The notes below the pieces were generated by a model that did not search any database, was not told the origin of the DNA, and was given only the letters and a program-made list of their open reading frames with translations. Shown here piece by piece: positions 50,342 to 58,978 of a DNA stretch of 64,000 nt; position 1 is the first letter of the stretch, and each line of letters starts with the position of its first letter. Origin of the DNA: Streptomyces sp. CG4 (GTDB lineage: Bacteria; Actinomycetota; Actinomycetes; Streptomycetales; Streptomycetaceae); assembly GCF_041080655.1 (NCBI RefSeq), contig NZ_CP163525.1, positions 8,928,001 to 8,992,000 on the forward strand. Direction: 5' to 3'. Position numbers and translations under genes: made by a program.

Positions 50342-52300
50342 ATGCGCTATCGCTTCGCGCTGCCCAGACGCACACCCGGTCGCCCGCTCCCCCGTACGAC
50401 CGGACGCATGGCCGGCGCCGCGGCCGTCTGTGTCACCCTGGCCGGGCTGCTGTCCATGCCCGCGCAGGCGGCGCCGCAGCCGCACACCGGTGCCGCCCCC
50501 GCGCCCCGCAAGCACCTGTCGGTGCCGTCGCCGACCGGTGCGACCACCGCCGTCACCGAGCGCCCCGCGACCCAGGCCCGGCGGCTCAACCCGGCTCAAC
50601 TCCCGCCCCTGCAGCCCCTGTCGGCCCAACCGGCCCGAAGGGCGGCCAAGGCGGCCTCCTGCGCCCCGGCCGACTTCGGCAGCCGCAGCGGCTCCGCCCT
50701 CGTGTCCTTCGTGCAGGCCTCGACCACGGACTGCGTCAACACCCTCTTCGCGGTCACCGGCTCGGACGCGCACAACATCTTCCAGCAGTCCCAGATGCTC
50801 ACCATCTCGGACGCCTTCACGCGCACGGCCGGGCAGTACCGCGGCGACAACTCCGGCGGCCTGGAACAGCTGGTCCTCTTCCTGCGGGCCGGCTACTACG
50901 TGCAGTTCAACCACCCCGGAGACGTGGGCCAGTACAGTACCCGCCTCACCACGGCCGTCAGGGCGGGCCTGGACGCGTTCTTCGCCCGGTCGCACTCGAA
51001 CGACGTGACGGCGGTGAACGGCGACATCCTCGGCGAGACGCTCATCCTCACCGACAGCGCCGACCTCCAGGGCCGCTATCTCCCCGTCTACGAGCGGTTG
51101 TTGAGCGCCTACGACAGTTCGTACGACTCCGTGGACAGCATGGTCAGGGCGATCAACGACGTCTACACCCCGCTGTGGCGCGGCAATTGGAACCCCGACT
51201 ACGTCAAGGCGGTCGTCGCGGACCCGTCGATCACCGACACCCTGCACGAGTTCGCCCTGGACCACACGGACCTGCTCGGCACCGGCAATGCCTTCCTGGA
51301 CTCCAACGCAGGGATGAACCTGGCCCGTTACGTCGAGCACCCGGAGCTCCAGGCGACCGTCAAGCCTCTCGCCAAGGACCTGCTGGACCAGTCCGCGATC
51401 ACCGGCCCGACGGCCGCGCTCTGGGTGGCCGTCGCCACGCAGGCCAACGCCTACGACGGCACTGACTGCGGGTACTACGACGTCTGCGACCTGCCCGCCA
51501 AGCTCACCGCCGCCGCCCTGCCGATCACCCACTCCTGCGACGCGGACCACACCATCCTCGCCCAGGACCTCACGGACGCCGACCTCGACGCGGTCTGCGC
51601 CAGCGTGCTGCACCAGGACGCCTACTTCCGCGGGCTGGTGAAGGCCGACGGCGCGATACCCGGCCAGTACGTCTCCACCATCCAGCTCGTGGTCTTCGCC
51701 AGCCGCGCCGACTACCAGACCTACGCCGGCGCGATCTGGGGCGTGAGCACCGACAACGGCGGCATCACGCTCGACGGCAACCCGTCCGACCCCGGCAACC
51801 ACGCCACGTCGATCATGTACCAGAAGGACTCCGACGACGGCTTCACGGCCCGGATCTGGAACCTCAACCACGAGTACACGCACTTCCTCGACGGCCGTGA
51901 CGACATGAAGGGCCCCTTCGACCAGCAGATCTCGGTGCCCGACGTGTGGTGGATCGAGGGCCTCGCCGAGTACGTGTCCTACAGCTACCGGGGCATCGCC
52001 GACGACCAGGCGACCCAGGAGGCGGCCAAGCACACGTACAAGCTGAGCACCCTCTTCGAGAACACCTACGACAACAGCGACACGATCCGCACCTACCCGT
52101 GGGGCTACCTCGCCGTGCGCTACATGGCCGAGAACCACCCCGACGACATCCAGAACATGCTCGCCCGCTTCCGCGTCGGTGACTACGCCGGCGGATACGC
52201 CGTCTACCACGACGGCATCGGCACCCGGTACGACGCCGGCTTCGACCAGTGGCTCACGGCGTGCGCCGCGGGCTCCTGCGCCAAGCACGCCAGGGCCTGA
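50342..52300 (+). CDS. Secreted M9A-type collagenase-like metalloprotease
   Basis: 652 residues. Signal peptide (MAGAAAVCVTLAGLLSMPAQ), an N-terminal activator-type helical domain (about 110-380), then the peptidase M9 domain with zinc motif HEYTH (His510, Glu511, His514) in WNLNHEYTHFLDGRDDMKGP and the downstream Glu in WWIEGLAEYVSYS. It ends soon after the catalytic subdomain, without PKD or collagen-binding modules. Exported. GGAGG precedes ATG 50342. Followed by a strong terminator. Confidence 0.93.
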   Translation: MRYRFALPRRTPGRPLPRTTGRMAGAAAVCVTLAGLLSMPAQAAPQPHTGAAPAPRKHLSVPSPTGATTAVTERPATQARRLNPAQLPPLQPLSAQPARRAAKAASCAPADFGSRSGSALVSFVQASTTDCVNTLFAVTGSDAHNIFQQSQMLTISDAFTRTAGQYRGDNSGGLEQLVLFLRAGYYVQFNHPGDVGQYSTRLTTAVRAGLDAFFARSHSNDVTAVNGDILGETLILTDSADLQGRYLPVYERLLSAYDSSYDSVDSMVRAINDVYTPLWRGNWNPDYVKAVVADPSITDTLHEFALDHTDLLGTGNAFLDSNAGMNLARYVEHPELQATVKPLAKDLLDQSAITGPTAALWVAVATQANAYDGTDCGYYDVCDLPAKLTAAALPITHSCDADHTILAQDLTDADLDAVCASVLHQDAYFRGLVKADGAIPGQYVSTIQLVVFASRADYQTYAGAIWGVSTDNGGITLDGNPSDPGNHATSIMYQKDSDDGFTARIWNLNHEYTHFLDGRDDMKGPFDQQISVPDVWWIEGLAEYVSYSYRGIADDQATQEAAKHTYKLSTLFENTYDNSDTIRTYPWGYLAVRYMAENHPDDIQNMLARFRVGDYAGGYAVYHDGIGTRYDAGFDQWLTACAAGSCAKHARA

Positions 52301-52355
52301 CCCCCGCCAGGGCCTGAGTCCCGTCAGGGTCTGGGCGCACGCGCCGCAGCACGAC

Positions 52356-52386
52356 GGCCGCCGACCGGAAACCCCGGTCGGCGGCC
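52356..52386 (+). terminator. Strong hairpin terminator after the M9 protease gene
   Basis: GGCCGCCGACCGG (52356-52368) pairs perfectly with 52374-52386; 13-bp stem with a 5-nt loop (AAACC). It lies between convergent genes and probably serves both. Confidence 0.85.
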
Positions 52387-52407
52387 GCGGCCTACCACGA
52401 GAAGTCG

Positions 52408-53862
52408 TCAGACCGCAGTGGCCGGGAACGTTGGGTACTCGACACCCGACACATGCTGGACGACCCGCACGACCTGGCAGGAGTAGCCGAACTCGTTGTC
52501 GTACCAGAGGTAGAGGATCGCGTTGTCGCCGTCGACCTTGAGGGCGCCGGCGTCCACGATCGAGGCGTGGCGCGAGCCGATGAAGTCGCTGGAGACCGCG
52601 TCGGGCGCCGTGATGAAGTCGATCTGGCGCTTGAGCGGCGAGGTCAGCGAGACCTCGCGCAGGTAGTCGTGGACCTCCTCGCGGGTGGCCTCGCGGGCCA
52701 GCTGCAGGTTCAGGATCGCGATCGACACGTCCGGCACGGGCACGCGGATCGAGCTGCCGCTGATCTTCGCCTTGAGGTCCGGCAGCGCCTTGGCGACCGC
52801 GGAGGCGGCACCCGTCTCGGTGATCACCATGTTGAGCGGCGCGGAGCGGCCGCGGCGCTCGGACTTGTGGTAGTTGTCCAGCAGGTTCTGGTCGTTGGTG
52901 AACGAGTGGACGGTCTCCACGTGGCCGCGCAGCACGCCGTACTCGTCGTCCATCGCCTTCAGCGGCGGGACGATCGCGTTGGTGGTGCAGGAGGCGCAGG
53001 ACAGGATCTGCTCGTCCGGCTTCACGGTGTCGTGGTTGACGCCATGCACGATGTTCGGGACGTCACCCTTGCCCGGCGCGGTCAGGACGACCTTCTCGAT
53101 ACCGGGGCGCAGGTGCTGGGACAGGCCCTCGCGGTCGCGCCACTTGCCGGTGTTGTCGATGAGGATGGCGTCCCGGATGCCGTACTCGGTGTAGTCCACG
53201 TGCGACGGGTCGTCGGCGTAGATCACCTTGATGGCGTTGCCGTTGGCGACGATCGTGCTGCTGGCCTCGTCGACGGTGATCGTGCCCTGGAACTGGCCGT
53301 GGATGGAGTCACGGCGCAGCAGCGAGGCGCGCTTGACGAGGTCCTCGGCGGCCCGGCCGCCGCCGCCGCGCACCACGATGGCGCGCAGCATGAGGCCGTT
53401 GCCGGAGCCGGCCTTCTCGATCAGCAGACGGGCGACGAGCCGGCCGATGCGGCCGAAGCCGTAGAGGACGACGTCGCGCGGCTCACGGCGCTCGATCTTG
53501 TTGGCGCCGGTGGCTCCGGCGACGGCCTCGGCCGTGAATTCCGCCACACTCAGGCCGCGGTCGTCGGCCTGGTAGGTGGTGGCGAGCATGCCGAGGTCGA
53601 TCTGCGAGGGCCCGAGGTCGAGGGCGGTCAGGGCCTGCAGGAACGGCATCGTCTCGGTGACCGACAGCTCCGCGCCGGCGATCTGCCGGGCGAAGCGGTG
53701 CGTCTTGAGGATGCTGACCACCGACTTGTTCACCAAGGAGCGGCTGTGCAGCAGGACGGTCACGTCCCGCTCGCGGTGCAGCTTCCCGATGAGCGGGATC
53801 ATCGACTCCGCGATCTCCTCGCGGATCTTCCAGTTGGTGAACGAGTCGTCGTTGACAGTCAC
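52408..53862 (-). CDS. gap: Glyceraldehyde-3-phosphate dehydrogenase, long form
   Basis: 484 residues. An N-terminal extension of about 125 residues precedes the NAD(P) domain (VLYGFGRIGRLVARLLIEKA). The catalytic Cys is in LSCASCTTNAIVPP, the His in GHVETVHSFTNDQNLLD. The length matches the second GAPDH of actinobacteria (C. glutamicum GapB type), usually assigned to gluconeogenesis. GTG start at 53862. Single gene. In front lies AGGGAGCGCTCATA (53881-53894), a weak palindrome around GAGCGCTC. Confidence 0.92.
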   Translation of the reverse strand: MTVNDDSFTNWKIREEIAESMIPLIGKLHRERDVTVLLHSRSLVNKSVVSILKTHRFARQIAGAELSVTETMPFLQALTALDLGPSQIDLGMLATTYQADDRGLSVAEFTAEAVAGATGANKIERREPRDVVLYGFGRIGRLVARLLIEKAGSGNGLMLRAIVVRGGGGRAAEDLVKRASLLRRDSIHGQFQGTITVDEASSTIVANGNAIKVIYADDPSHVDYTEYGIRDAILIDNTGKWRDREGLSQHLRPGIEKVVLTAPGKGDVPNIVHGVNHDTVKPDEQILSCASCTTNAIVPPLKAMDDEYGVLRGHVETVHSFTNDQNLLDNYHKSERRGRSAPLNMVITETGAASAVAKALPDLKAKISGSSIRVPVPDVSIAILNLQLAREATREEVHDYLREVSLTSPLKRQIDFITAPDAVSSDFIGSRHASIVDAGALKVDGDNAILYLWYDNEFGYSCQVVRVVQHVSGVEYPTFPATAV

Positions 53863-54046
53863 TGATCCATCTTTCGAGCTAGGGAGCGCTCATATGCTAA
53901 CCGCACCCCTCAGCTGCTCCATCCGTGGGGCAGGGGGTAAGGGATTTGCACCTATTCCTTGACTGATTCCTGAATCGGGGTGGAAGTGCGTAAGAAACCC
54001 GGGTCGCGATTTGCACGTCTTACCTGGCGTGCCCAAGGTCAAAAGA

Positions 54047-55255
54047 GTGAGCACCTCTTCCGTTCCCCGGCCCGAGTCGGCCGCCCCGTCCGCCACCCTC
54101 CGACGCCCGGTCCTTTCCCGGATCGCCCGGCGCGGTGTCCCCGAGGGGGCGCTACGGGCCCTCGCCCTGTTCGCGGCCGTACGCGTCGCCGGGATCCTCG
54201 TGGTGATCCTCACCAACGCGGTCCGCGGCCATCCGCTGGTCAAGAGCTTCGCCCACTCATGGGACTCCCGCTGGTATCTGCACATCGCCGCCCAGGGCTA
54301 CGGCCACCGCATCTGGATCACCCCGCAGGGCGCCGTCCAGAGCGACTGGGCGTTCTTCCCCCTGTATCCCGGACTCATCAGGGCACTGAGCACGGTCCTG
54401 CCACTCAGCCCCGGCATGGCCGCACTGCTCATCTCCTGGATCGCCGCGGGCGTGGCGGCCTACGGCGTGTACGTCATCGGCCACCACCTCTACGGGCGCG
54501 GCGTCGCCACCGCACTGGTCGCCCTGTGGGCCGCTCTGCCGCACGCGGTCGAGCTGACCATCGCCTACACCGAGTCCCTGTTCGCCGCGCTTGCCATCTG
54601 GTCCCTCTACTTCGTACTCAAGCGCCGCTGGCTGTGGGCCGGGACACTGGCCGCGCTGGCCGGGCTGTCCCGGCCGAGCGGCTTCGCGATCGCGCTGGCC
54701 GTCTCCCTCGCCGCCGCCCACGAGGCGTGGCAGCAGCGCGGCCGTGTCCCGGTGAGCCTGTGGGCCGGTGCCGTCATCGCCCCGCTGGGCTGGCTCGGCT
54801 ATGTGCTCTGGGTCGGCGGGCAGACGGGGGACCTGCTCGGCGGCTACTTCAAGGTGCAGAGCGCCTGGGACTCCAAGTTCGACTTCGGTCTCGGCTCGGC
54901 GCGCTTCCTGAAGGGCCTGCTGCTGCACGGCGGAGGCGTCGTCTACCCGGCGGCCCTGGTCATAGTCGCGGCCGGAGTGCTGCTCTTCGCCCTGCTCTGC
55001 CTCGAACGCGCCCCGCTGGCCCTGGTGGTCTTCGCGGGCGTCCTGATCCTGCTCGTGGTCGGCGGCTCCGGCTCCTTCTCCTCCAAGCCGCGGTTCCTGC
55101 TGCCCGCCTTCCCGCTCCTCATCCCCATGGCCCGCGCGCTGACCCGGACCTGGCGGGTCCGGCCGGCCCACGTCGTGATCGTCTACACCGGCCTCACCAT
55201 CGTGTCCCTGCTGTTCGGCGCCTATGTTGCGGTGGTGGCCCGCTCCCCGCTGTAA
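54047..55255 (+). CDS. Polytopic mannosyltransferase-like membrane protein (PIG-V-like)
   Basis: 402 residues with about ten TM helices. The conserved loop SWDSRWYLHIAAQGYGHRIW, followed by DWAFFPLYPGLIRAL, matches the GPI mannosyltransferase II/PIG-V-like family of actinomycetes (GT-C fold), with the catalytic Asp in HSWDSRW. Probably uses polyprenyl-phosphate-mannose to glycosylate a lipid or protein. GTG at 54047 is inferred from the AAGG and the family N-terminus. GATTTGCAC occurs twice upstream (53942, 54008). Confidence 0.85.
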   Translation: MSTSSVPRPESAAPSATLRRPVLSRIARRGVPEGALRALALFAAVRVAGILVVILTNAVRGHPLVKSFAHSWDSRWYLHIAAQGYGHRIWITPQGAVQSDWAFFPLYPGLIRALSTVLPLSPGMAALLISWIAAGVAAYGVYVIGHHLYGRGVATALVALWAALPHAVELTIAYTESLFAALAIWSLYFVLKRRWLWAGTLAALAGLSRPSGFAIALAVSLAAAHEAWQQRGRVPVSLWAGAVIAPLGWLGYVLWVGGQTGDLLGGYFKVQSAWDSKFDFGLGSARFLKGLLLHGGGVVYPAALVIVAAGVLLFALLCLERAPLALVVFAGVLILLVVGGSGSFSSKPRFLLPAFPLLIPMARALTRTWRVRPAHVVIVYTGLTIVSLLFGAYVAVVARSPL

Positions 55256-55270
55256 GCCACCACCGGCACG

Positions 55271-56434
55271 TCACCCGACCTGCCGCTCCCGGCCGCCCCG
55301 GCGCACGAAGCCCAGGGCGGCCGGCGCCGCGCCCACCAGCAGGGCGCTGACCCAGACCGGCGCCCGGTAGCCGAGCCCGCCGTCGAGCGCCGCGCCGCCC
55401 AGGACCGGACCCAGGGCGGCGCCGACATTCAGCGCCGACGTCGCGAACGCACCCGCGAGGGACGGGGCGTCCACCGCCTCGTACAGCACCCGCGTGATCA
55501 GCGTCGAACCGACCCCGAACGCCAGGGCACCCAGCACCGGCACCAGCAGGAGGGTCGCCACGGCGTTCCCGGCGCCCAGGGCGAGCAGCAGCCAGCCGAT
55601 GAGCAGCGCTGCCCCTCCCGCCGCCAGGACCGGCAGCGGGCGCCGGTCCGCCAGCCGGCCCGCCCACGTCACCCCGGCGAACGCGCCGACGCCGAACAGG
55701 GCCAGCACACCCGGCACCCACGCGGCACCGAGCCCGGTCACCTCCGTGGCAAGCGGCGCGAGGTAGGTGAACGTGCAGAACGTCGCGCCGTTCACGAGCG
55801 CGGCGAGAGCGAGCGTCACCAGCAGCCGGGGCCGGCGCAGCACCCGCAGCTCCGCGCGCACGCCGGGGCCGGCACCGGCCGGCTCGGCCCGGTCGCCCGG
55901 CACCGACCGGGCGATCGCCGCCAGCGCGGGCGCGGACAGCAGGGCCACCGCCCAGAACGCCGACCGCCAGCCGAACAGGTGCCCGAGCCCGGCACCGGCG
56001 GGCACGCCCACCACACAGGCCAGCGTGGTGCCGCCCAGCAGGACCGAGGTGGCCCGGCCCTTGGCGTCCGGTGCGACCATGCCGGTCGCCGCCGTCAGCC
56101 CGATGGCCAGGAAGCCGGCATGGGCCAGCGCCGCGAGCACGCGTGTGGCCAGCAGCACACCGAAGTCGTCGGTCAGCGCGCCGACGACATGGACCAGCAG
56201 GAACACGCTCAGGAACACCAGCAGGGCCTGCCGCCTCGGCCGGCGGCGGCCCAGCAGCGCCATCAGCGGCGCTCCCGCGATCATGCCAAGGGCGAAGGCG
56301 GACGTGAGCGTGCCCGCGGCGGGGACCGAGACCCCGAGGTCCCGGGCGATGTCCGGCAGCAGCCCGGACAGCATGAACTCGGATGTGCTCTGGGCGAAGA
56401 CGGCCAGGGCGAGCAGATAGAGAGCGAAAGGCAT
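55271..56434 (-). CDS. Cmx/Cml-family chloramphenicol-type efflux MFS transporter
   Basis: 387 residues with 12 TM helices. PFALYLLALAVFAQSTSEFM, LLPDIARDLGVSVPAAGTLT, LMALLGRRRPRRQALLVFLS match the Cmx/CmlR/CmrA drug exporters of Streptomyces and Rhodococcus. Start at 56434 is where the family begins; an in-frame extension to 56542 would not be homologous. TGGAG lies upstream. A long leader with competing hairpins and a nine-codon ORF precedes it, suggesting induction by a ribosome-targeting drug. Confidence 0.9.
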   Translation of the reverse strand: MPFALYLLALAVFAQSTSEFMLSGLLPDIARDLGVSVPAAGTLTSAFALGMIAGAPLMALLGRRRPRRQALLVFLSVFLLVHVVGALTDDFGVLLATRVLAALAHAGFLAIGLTAATGMVAPDAKGRATSVLLGGTTLACVVGVPAGAGLGHLFGWRSAFWAVALLSAPALAAIARSVPGDRAEPAGAGPGVRAELRVLRRPRLLVTLALAALVNGATFCTFTYLAPLATEVTGLGAAWVPGVLALFGVGAFAGVTWAGRLADRRPLPVLAAGGAALLIGWLLLALGAGNAVATLLLVPVLGALAFGVGSTLITRVLYEAVDAPSLAGAFATSALNVGAALGPVLGGAALDGGLGYRAPVWVSALLVGAAPAALGFVRRGGRERQVG

Positions 56435-56558
56435 CAGGACTCCACACACCGTGTCGTGGACGGGCAGCGTGAACGCGGACCCGCGAAGGACACGACCGGT
56501 GAGTGCAGTCGGAAGCGACATCCAGCCGAGGGCGCGGGCCACAGCGCGCGGGACGGCG

Positions 56559-56612
56559 GTCCGGTGGTGGCGTAGAGGGGTACGACGAGAACGCCACCGG
56601 ACGGCCGGTGGC
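56559..56612 (-). promoter_or_regulatory. Competing hairpins in the efflux gene leader (candidate attenuator)
   Basis: In the minus-strand transcript, arm A (56612-56605, GCCACCGG) pairs with arm B (56600-56593, CCGGTGGC). B, extended to 56602, can instead pair with arm C (56567-56559, CCACCGGAC) over nine bases. The pairings are mutually exclusive. The leader ORF stops on the first base of A. Confidence 0.55.
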
Positions 56613-56641
56613 TAGCGCCTGGATGCCTCGGGACTGGACAT
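56612..56641 (-). CDS. Nine-codon leader peptide of the efflux gene
   Basis: MSSPEASRR followed by TAG, ending exactly at the first hairpin arm and about 180 bp before the transporter start. It has no clear RBS, but the palindrome just upstream suggests the transcript may begin there and be nearly leaderless. Position and structure resemble drug-responsive leader peptides. Expression is not proven. Confidence 0.45.
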   Translation of the reverse strand: MSSPEASRR

Positions 56642-56646
56642 GGGCG

Positions 56647-56660
56647 GCACGTTAACGTGC
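56647..56660. promoter_or_regulatory. Perfect 14-bp palindrome GCACGTTAACGTGC
   Basis: Lies six bases upstream of the leader peptide ATG and about 210 bp before the transporter start. AT centre with GTTAAC. Likely a repressor operator or a transcription start region for the efflux gene. Confidence 0.6.
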
Positions 56661-56745
56661 GAGCGCGGGTGCGTGCCACCGGGTTTTCGACGCGGGACCG
56701 GAGCCGTACCGCCGCCCGCCCGTGTGCCTGCTCATGGGGCGGGAT

Positions 56746-56758
56746 CCTATGAAATAGG
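56746..56758. promoter_or_regulatory. CCTAT-GAA-ATAGG palindrome before the SpoIIE phosphatase gene
   Basis: AT-rich dyad followed by GTAAAATCTAGG, about 70 bp before the phosphatase ATG at 56830. It lies in the divergent gap with the efflux gene. Confidence 0.45.
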
Positions 56759-56829
56759 TAAAATCTAGGCGTTTGCTGAACATGCAGGCGGCAGGTCATC
56801 GCAGGCCACCGCCCCGTCGGAAGTGATCG

Positions 56830-57660
56830 ATGGCCCGCAAGCGCTCCACGGACGAAGGCGACGAGCTGCTGGCCAGACTCGGTTCGCTCACCGCCCAGGC
56901 ACGCGAGCGCGCGGTGCTGCAGCGCACCCAGGTCGAACTGGCCATCGCCCTGCAGCGCGGCATGCTGCCCCGTGACCTGCCCACCGCGCCCGGCCTGCAC
57001 CTCGCCGTCCGCTACGCACCGGCCAACCTCGGGCTCAACGTCGGCGGCGACTGGTACGACGCGTTCGCCCTGCCCGACGGGCGGATCGGGCTGTCCATCG
57101 GTGACGTACAGGGGCACAACATCGAGGCCGCCGCCTTCATGGGCCAGGTGCGCGCCGGACTGCGCGCCCTCGCCTCCGTGACCGGCGAGCCGGGCGAACT
57201 GCTCGCCCGCACCAACGACCTGCTGCTCTCGCTGGGCACCGAACTCTTCGCCACCTGCACCTTCATGCGCCTCGACCCGGCCACCGGAGTGCTGGAGAGC
57301 GCCCGGGCCGGCCACATCCCGTTCGTGTGGGCCACGGCAGAGGGCAAGTCCGGCGTCGTCGACGACGAGGGAGGGCCGCCGCTCGGCATCGACGAGGGCA
57401 TGGGCTTCCCCGTGAGCCGGCACCGGCTCACCACGGGCGGAGTGTTCGTCCTGGTCACCGACGGCGTGGTCGAGGGCCCCTCGCTGAACATCGAGGACGG
57501 CCTGGATCAGGTGGTACGTCTCGCCGGCATCGCCGCCGTCGCCGGCCTGGAGGCCCATGCGCTGGCCGCCGCTGTGATCAAGTGCGCCGAGAGCGTCGGC
57601 CACGAGGACGACGCGGCCGTCCTCGTCGTCGGCCTGGACGATCCCGCAGGCCACCCGTGA
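56830..57660 (+). CDS. RsbU-like SpoIIE-type protein phosphatase
   Basis: 276 residues, a PP2C-like domain preceded by a short coiled-coil start (ARERAVLQRTQVELAIALQR). Metal-binding motifs: GGDWYDAFALPDGRIGLSIG, VQGHNIEAAA, VLVTDGVVEG and EDDAAVLVV. Should dephosphorylate an anti-anti-sigma factor. GGAAGTG lies before ATG 56830. Followed 83 bp later by a MASE1 protein, which may supply sensing. Confidence 0.88.
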   Translation: MARKRSTDEGDELLARLGSLTAQARERAVLQRTQVELAIALQRGMLPRDLPTAPGLHLAVRYAPANLGLNVGGDWYDAFALPDGRIGLSIGDVQGHNIEAAAFMGQVRAGLRALASVTGEPGELLARTNDLLLSLGTELFATCTFMRLDPATGVLESARAGHIPFVWATAEGKSGVVDDEGGPPLGIDEGMGFPVSRHRLTTGGVFVLVTDGVVEGPSLNIEDGLDQVVRLAGIAAVAGLEAHALAAAVIKCAESVGHEDDAAVLVVGLDDPAGHP

Positions 57661-57743
57661 CCGGGCCCGCCCGATCGCCGATTCAGCCATAGGGCCGGAC
57701 AGCAGCGGGTCTCGCCTCGCCGACCCGGGGCCGCCGGTGTGAG

Positions 57744-58832
57744 ATGGCTGCTGTGGTGGGTATCGAGGAACTGCGCCGGCCGGGCGGCTACGCCGTCCAG
57801 GTACTGGCCGTCGCGGCCTGCTACTACGCCGTCGCCCGGCTCGGGCTCCTGCGCGGACTCACCGTGGAGGGGGCCGTCGTCAGCCCCATCTGGCCGCCGA
57901 CCGGCGTCGCGGTCGCCGCGCTGCTGATCCTGGGCCTGCGCTGCTGGCCCGGCATCACGATCGGCGCCTTTCTCACCGTGATGTACCTCACCGCCCCCCG
58001 CCTCGATGTGCTCGGCACTCTCGCCGCCCAGACCGGCGCACCGGTGGCCGCGGTCCTCCTGCTGCGCCGGGCTCGCTTCCACACCGACCTCAGCCGGTTA
58101 CGGGACGGCGTCGCCCTGGTGTTCCTCGGCGCGCTGACCGCGATGCTGATCAGCTCGACCGCCGCCGTCGGCCTTCTCGTCCTCACGGGCAAGCTGGGCG
58201 CGGACAGCTTCTATCCCGTCTGGCTGGCCTGGTGGGTGGGCGATGCCATGGGCGTCCTGCTCGTCACCCCGCTGCTGCTGTTGCTGCACGGCGCGCGCTG
58301 GCCGCCGTCGCTGGCCCGCTGGCCGGAAGCGGTTGCGCTGACCGTCGTGGCCTGCTGTCTCGTGCCGGTGGCCGTGTACAGCTCGATCAGCATGCTCTAC
58401 CTCGTCTACCCGCTCCTCATCTGGGCCGCCCTGCGGTTCCAGCTTGAGGGCAGTGTGCTGTGCGCGCTGCTGACGTCCGTGCTGGCCACCGTCGCCGCGA
58501 CGGACGGCGTCGGGGCCTTCGCCGGACTGAGCCGGATCGAGATCATGGCGAAGCTCCAGACGTTCAACGGCTCGATGGCCCTGACCGCCCTGCTGCTGTC
58601 CGCGTTGATCACCGAGCAGCGCAACACCCGCAGCTCGGTGGAGAAGGCCTGCCAGGAACTGGTCGAGGTACTGGAACACCTCACCACGGGCGATTCCCCA
58701 CCGCCCCGGCCACTGCCGGACACCGGCGACACCAAGACCACCAAGACCATCAAGACCACCAAGACCACCAAGGACATCGACGGCACTGACGGCACCGACG
58801 ATGACCAGATCCGGCCCACCGGGCCCCGGTGA
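57744..58832 (+). CDS. MASE1-domain integral membrane sensor protein
   Basis: 362 residues. Eight or so TM helices with the MASE1 signature (SPIWPPTGVAVAALLILGLR, WLAWWVGDAMGVLLVTPLLL, RFQLEGSVLCALLTSVLATV). MASE1 normally fronts signalling enzymes, but here only a coiled-coil (RNTRSSVEKACQELVEVLEH) and a repetitive hydrophilic tail (TKTTKTIKTTKTTKD) follow. It probably works with the phosphatase encoded just upstream. ATG at 57744 by homology. Confidence 0.85.
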   Translation: MAAVVGIEELRRPGGYAVQVLAVAACYYAVARLGLLRGLTVEGAVVSPIWPPTGVAVAALLILGLRCWPGITIGAFLTVMYLTAPRLDVLGTLAAQTGAPVAAVLLLRRARFHTDLSRLRDGVALVFLGALTAMLISSTAAVGLLVLTGKLGADSFYPVWLAWWVGDAMGVLLVTPLLLLLHGARWPPSLARWPEAVALTVVACCLVPVAVYSSISMLYLVYPLLIWAALRFQLEGSVLCALLTSVLATVAATDGVGAFAGLSRIEIMAKLQTFNGSMALTALLLSALITEQRNTRSSVEKACQELVEVLEHLTTGDSPPPRPLPDTGDTKTTKTIKTTKTTKDIDGTDGTDDDQIRPTGPR

Positions 58833-58978
58833 CTCGTCGGCGACGGCCGGGTGCGGGGCCCCGCGTGCTGCCGACCTCACCGCCTCTTCCGGTGTGTCGG
58901 AGTCCAGGTCAGCGGTGCTGGGAGACGATGGGCGGTGCCCGGAAGGAGCGAGGTCCGGACCGGAGGGACAGACGCGGC

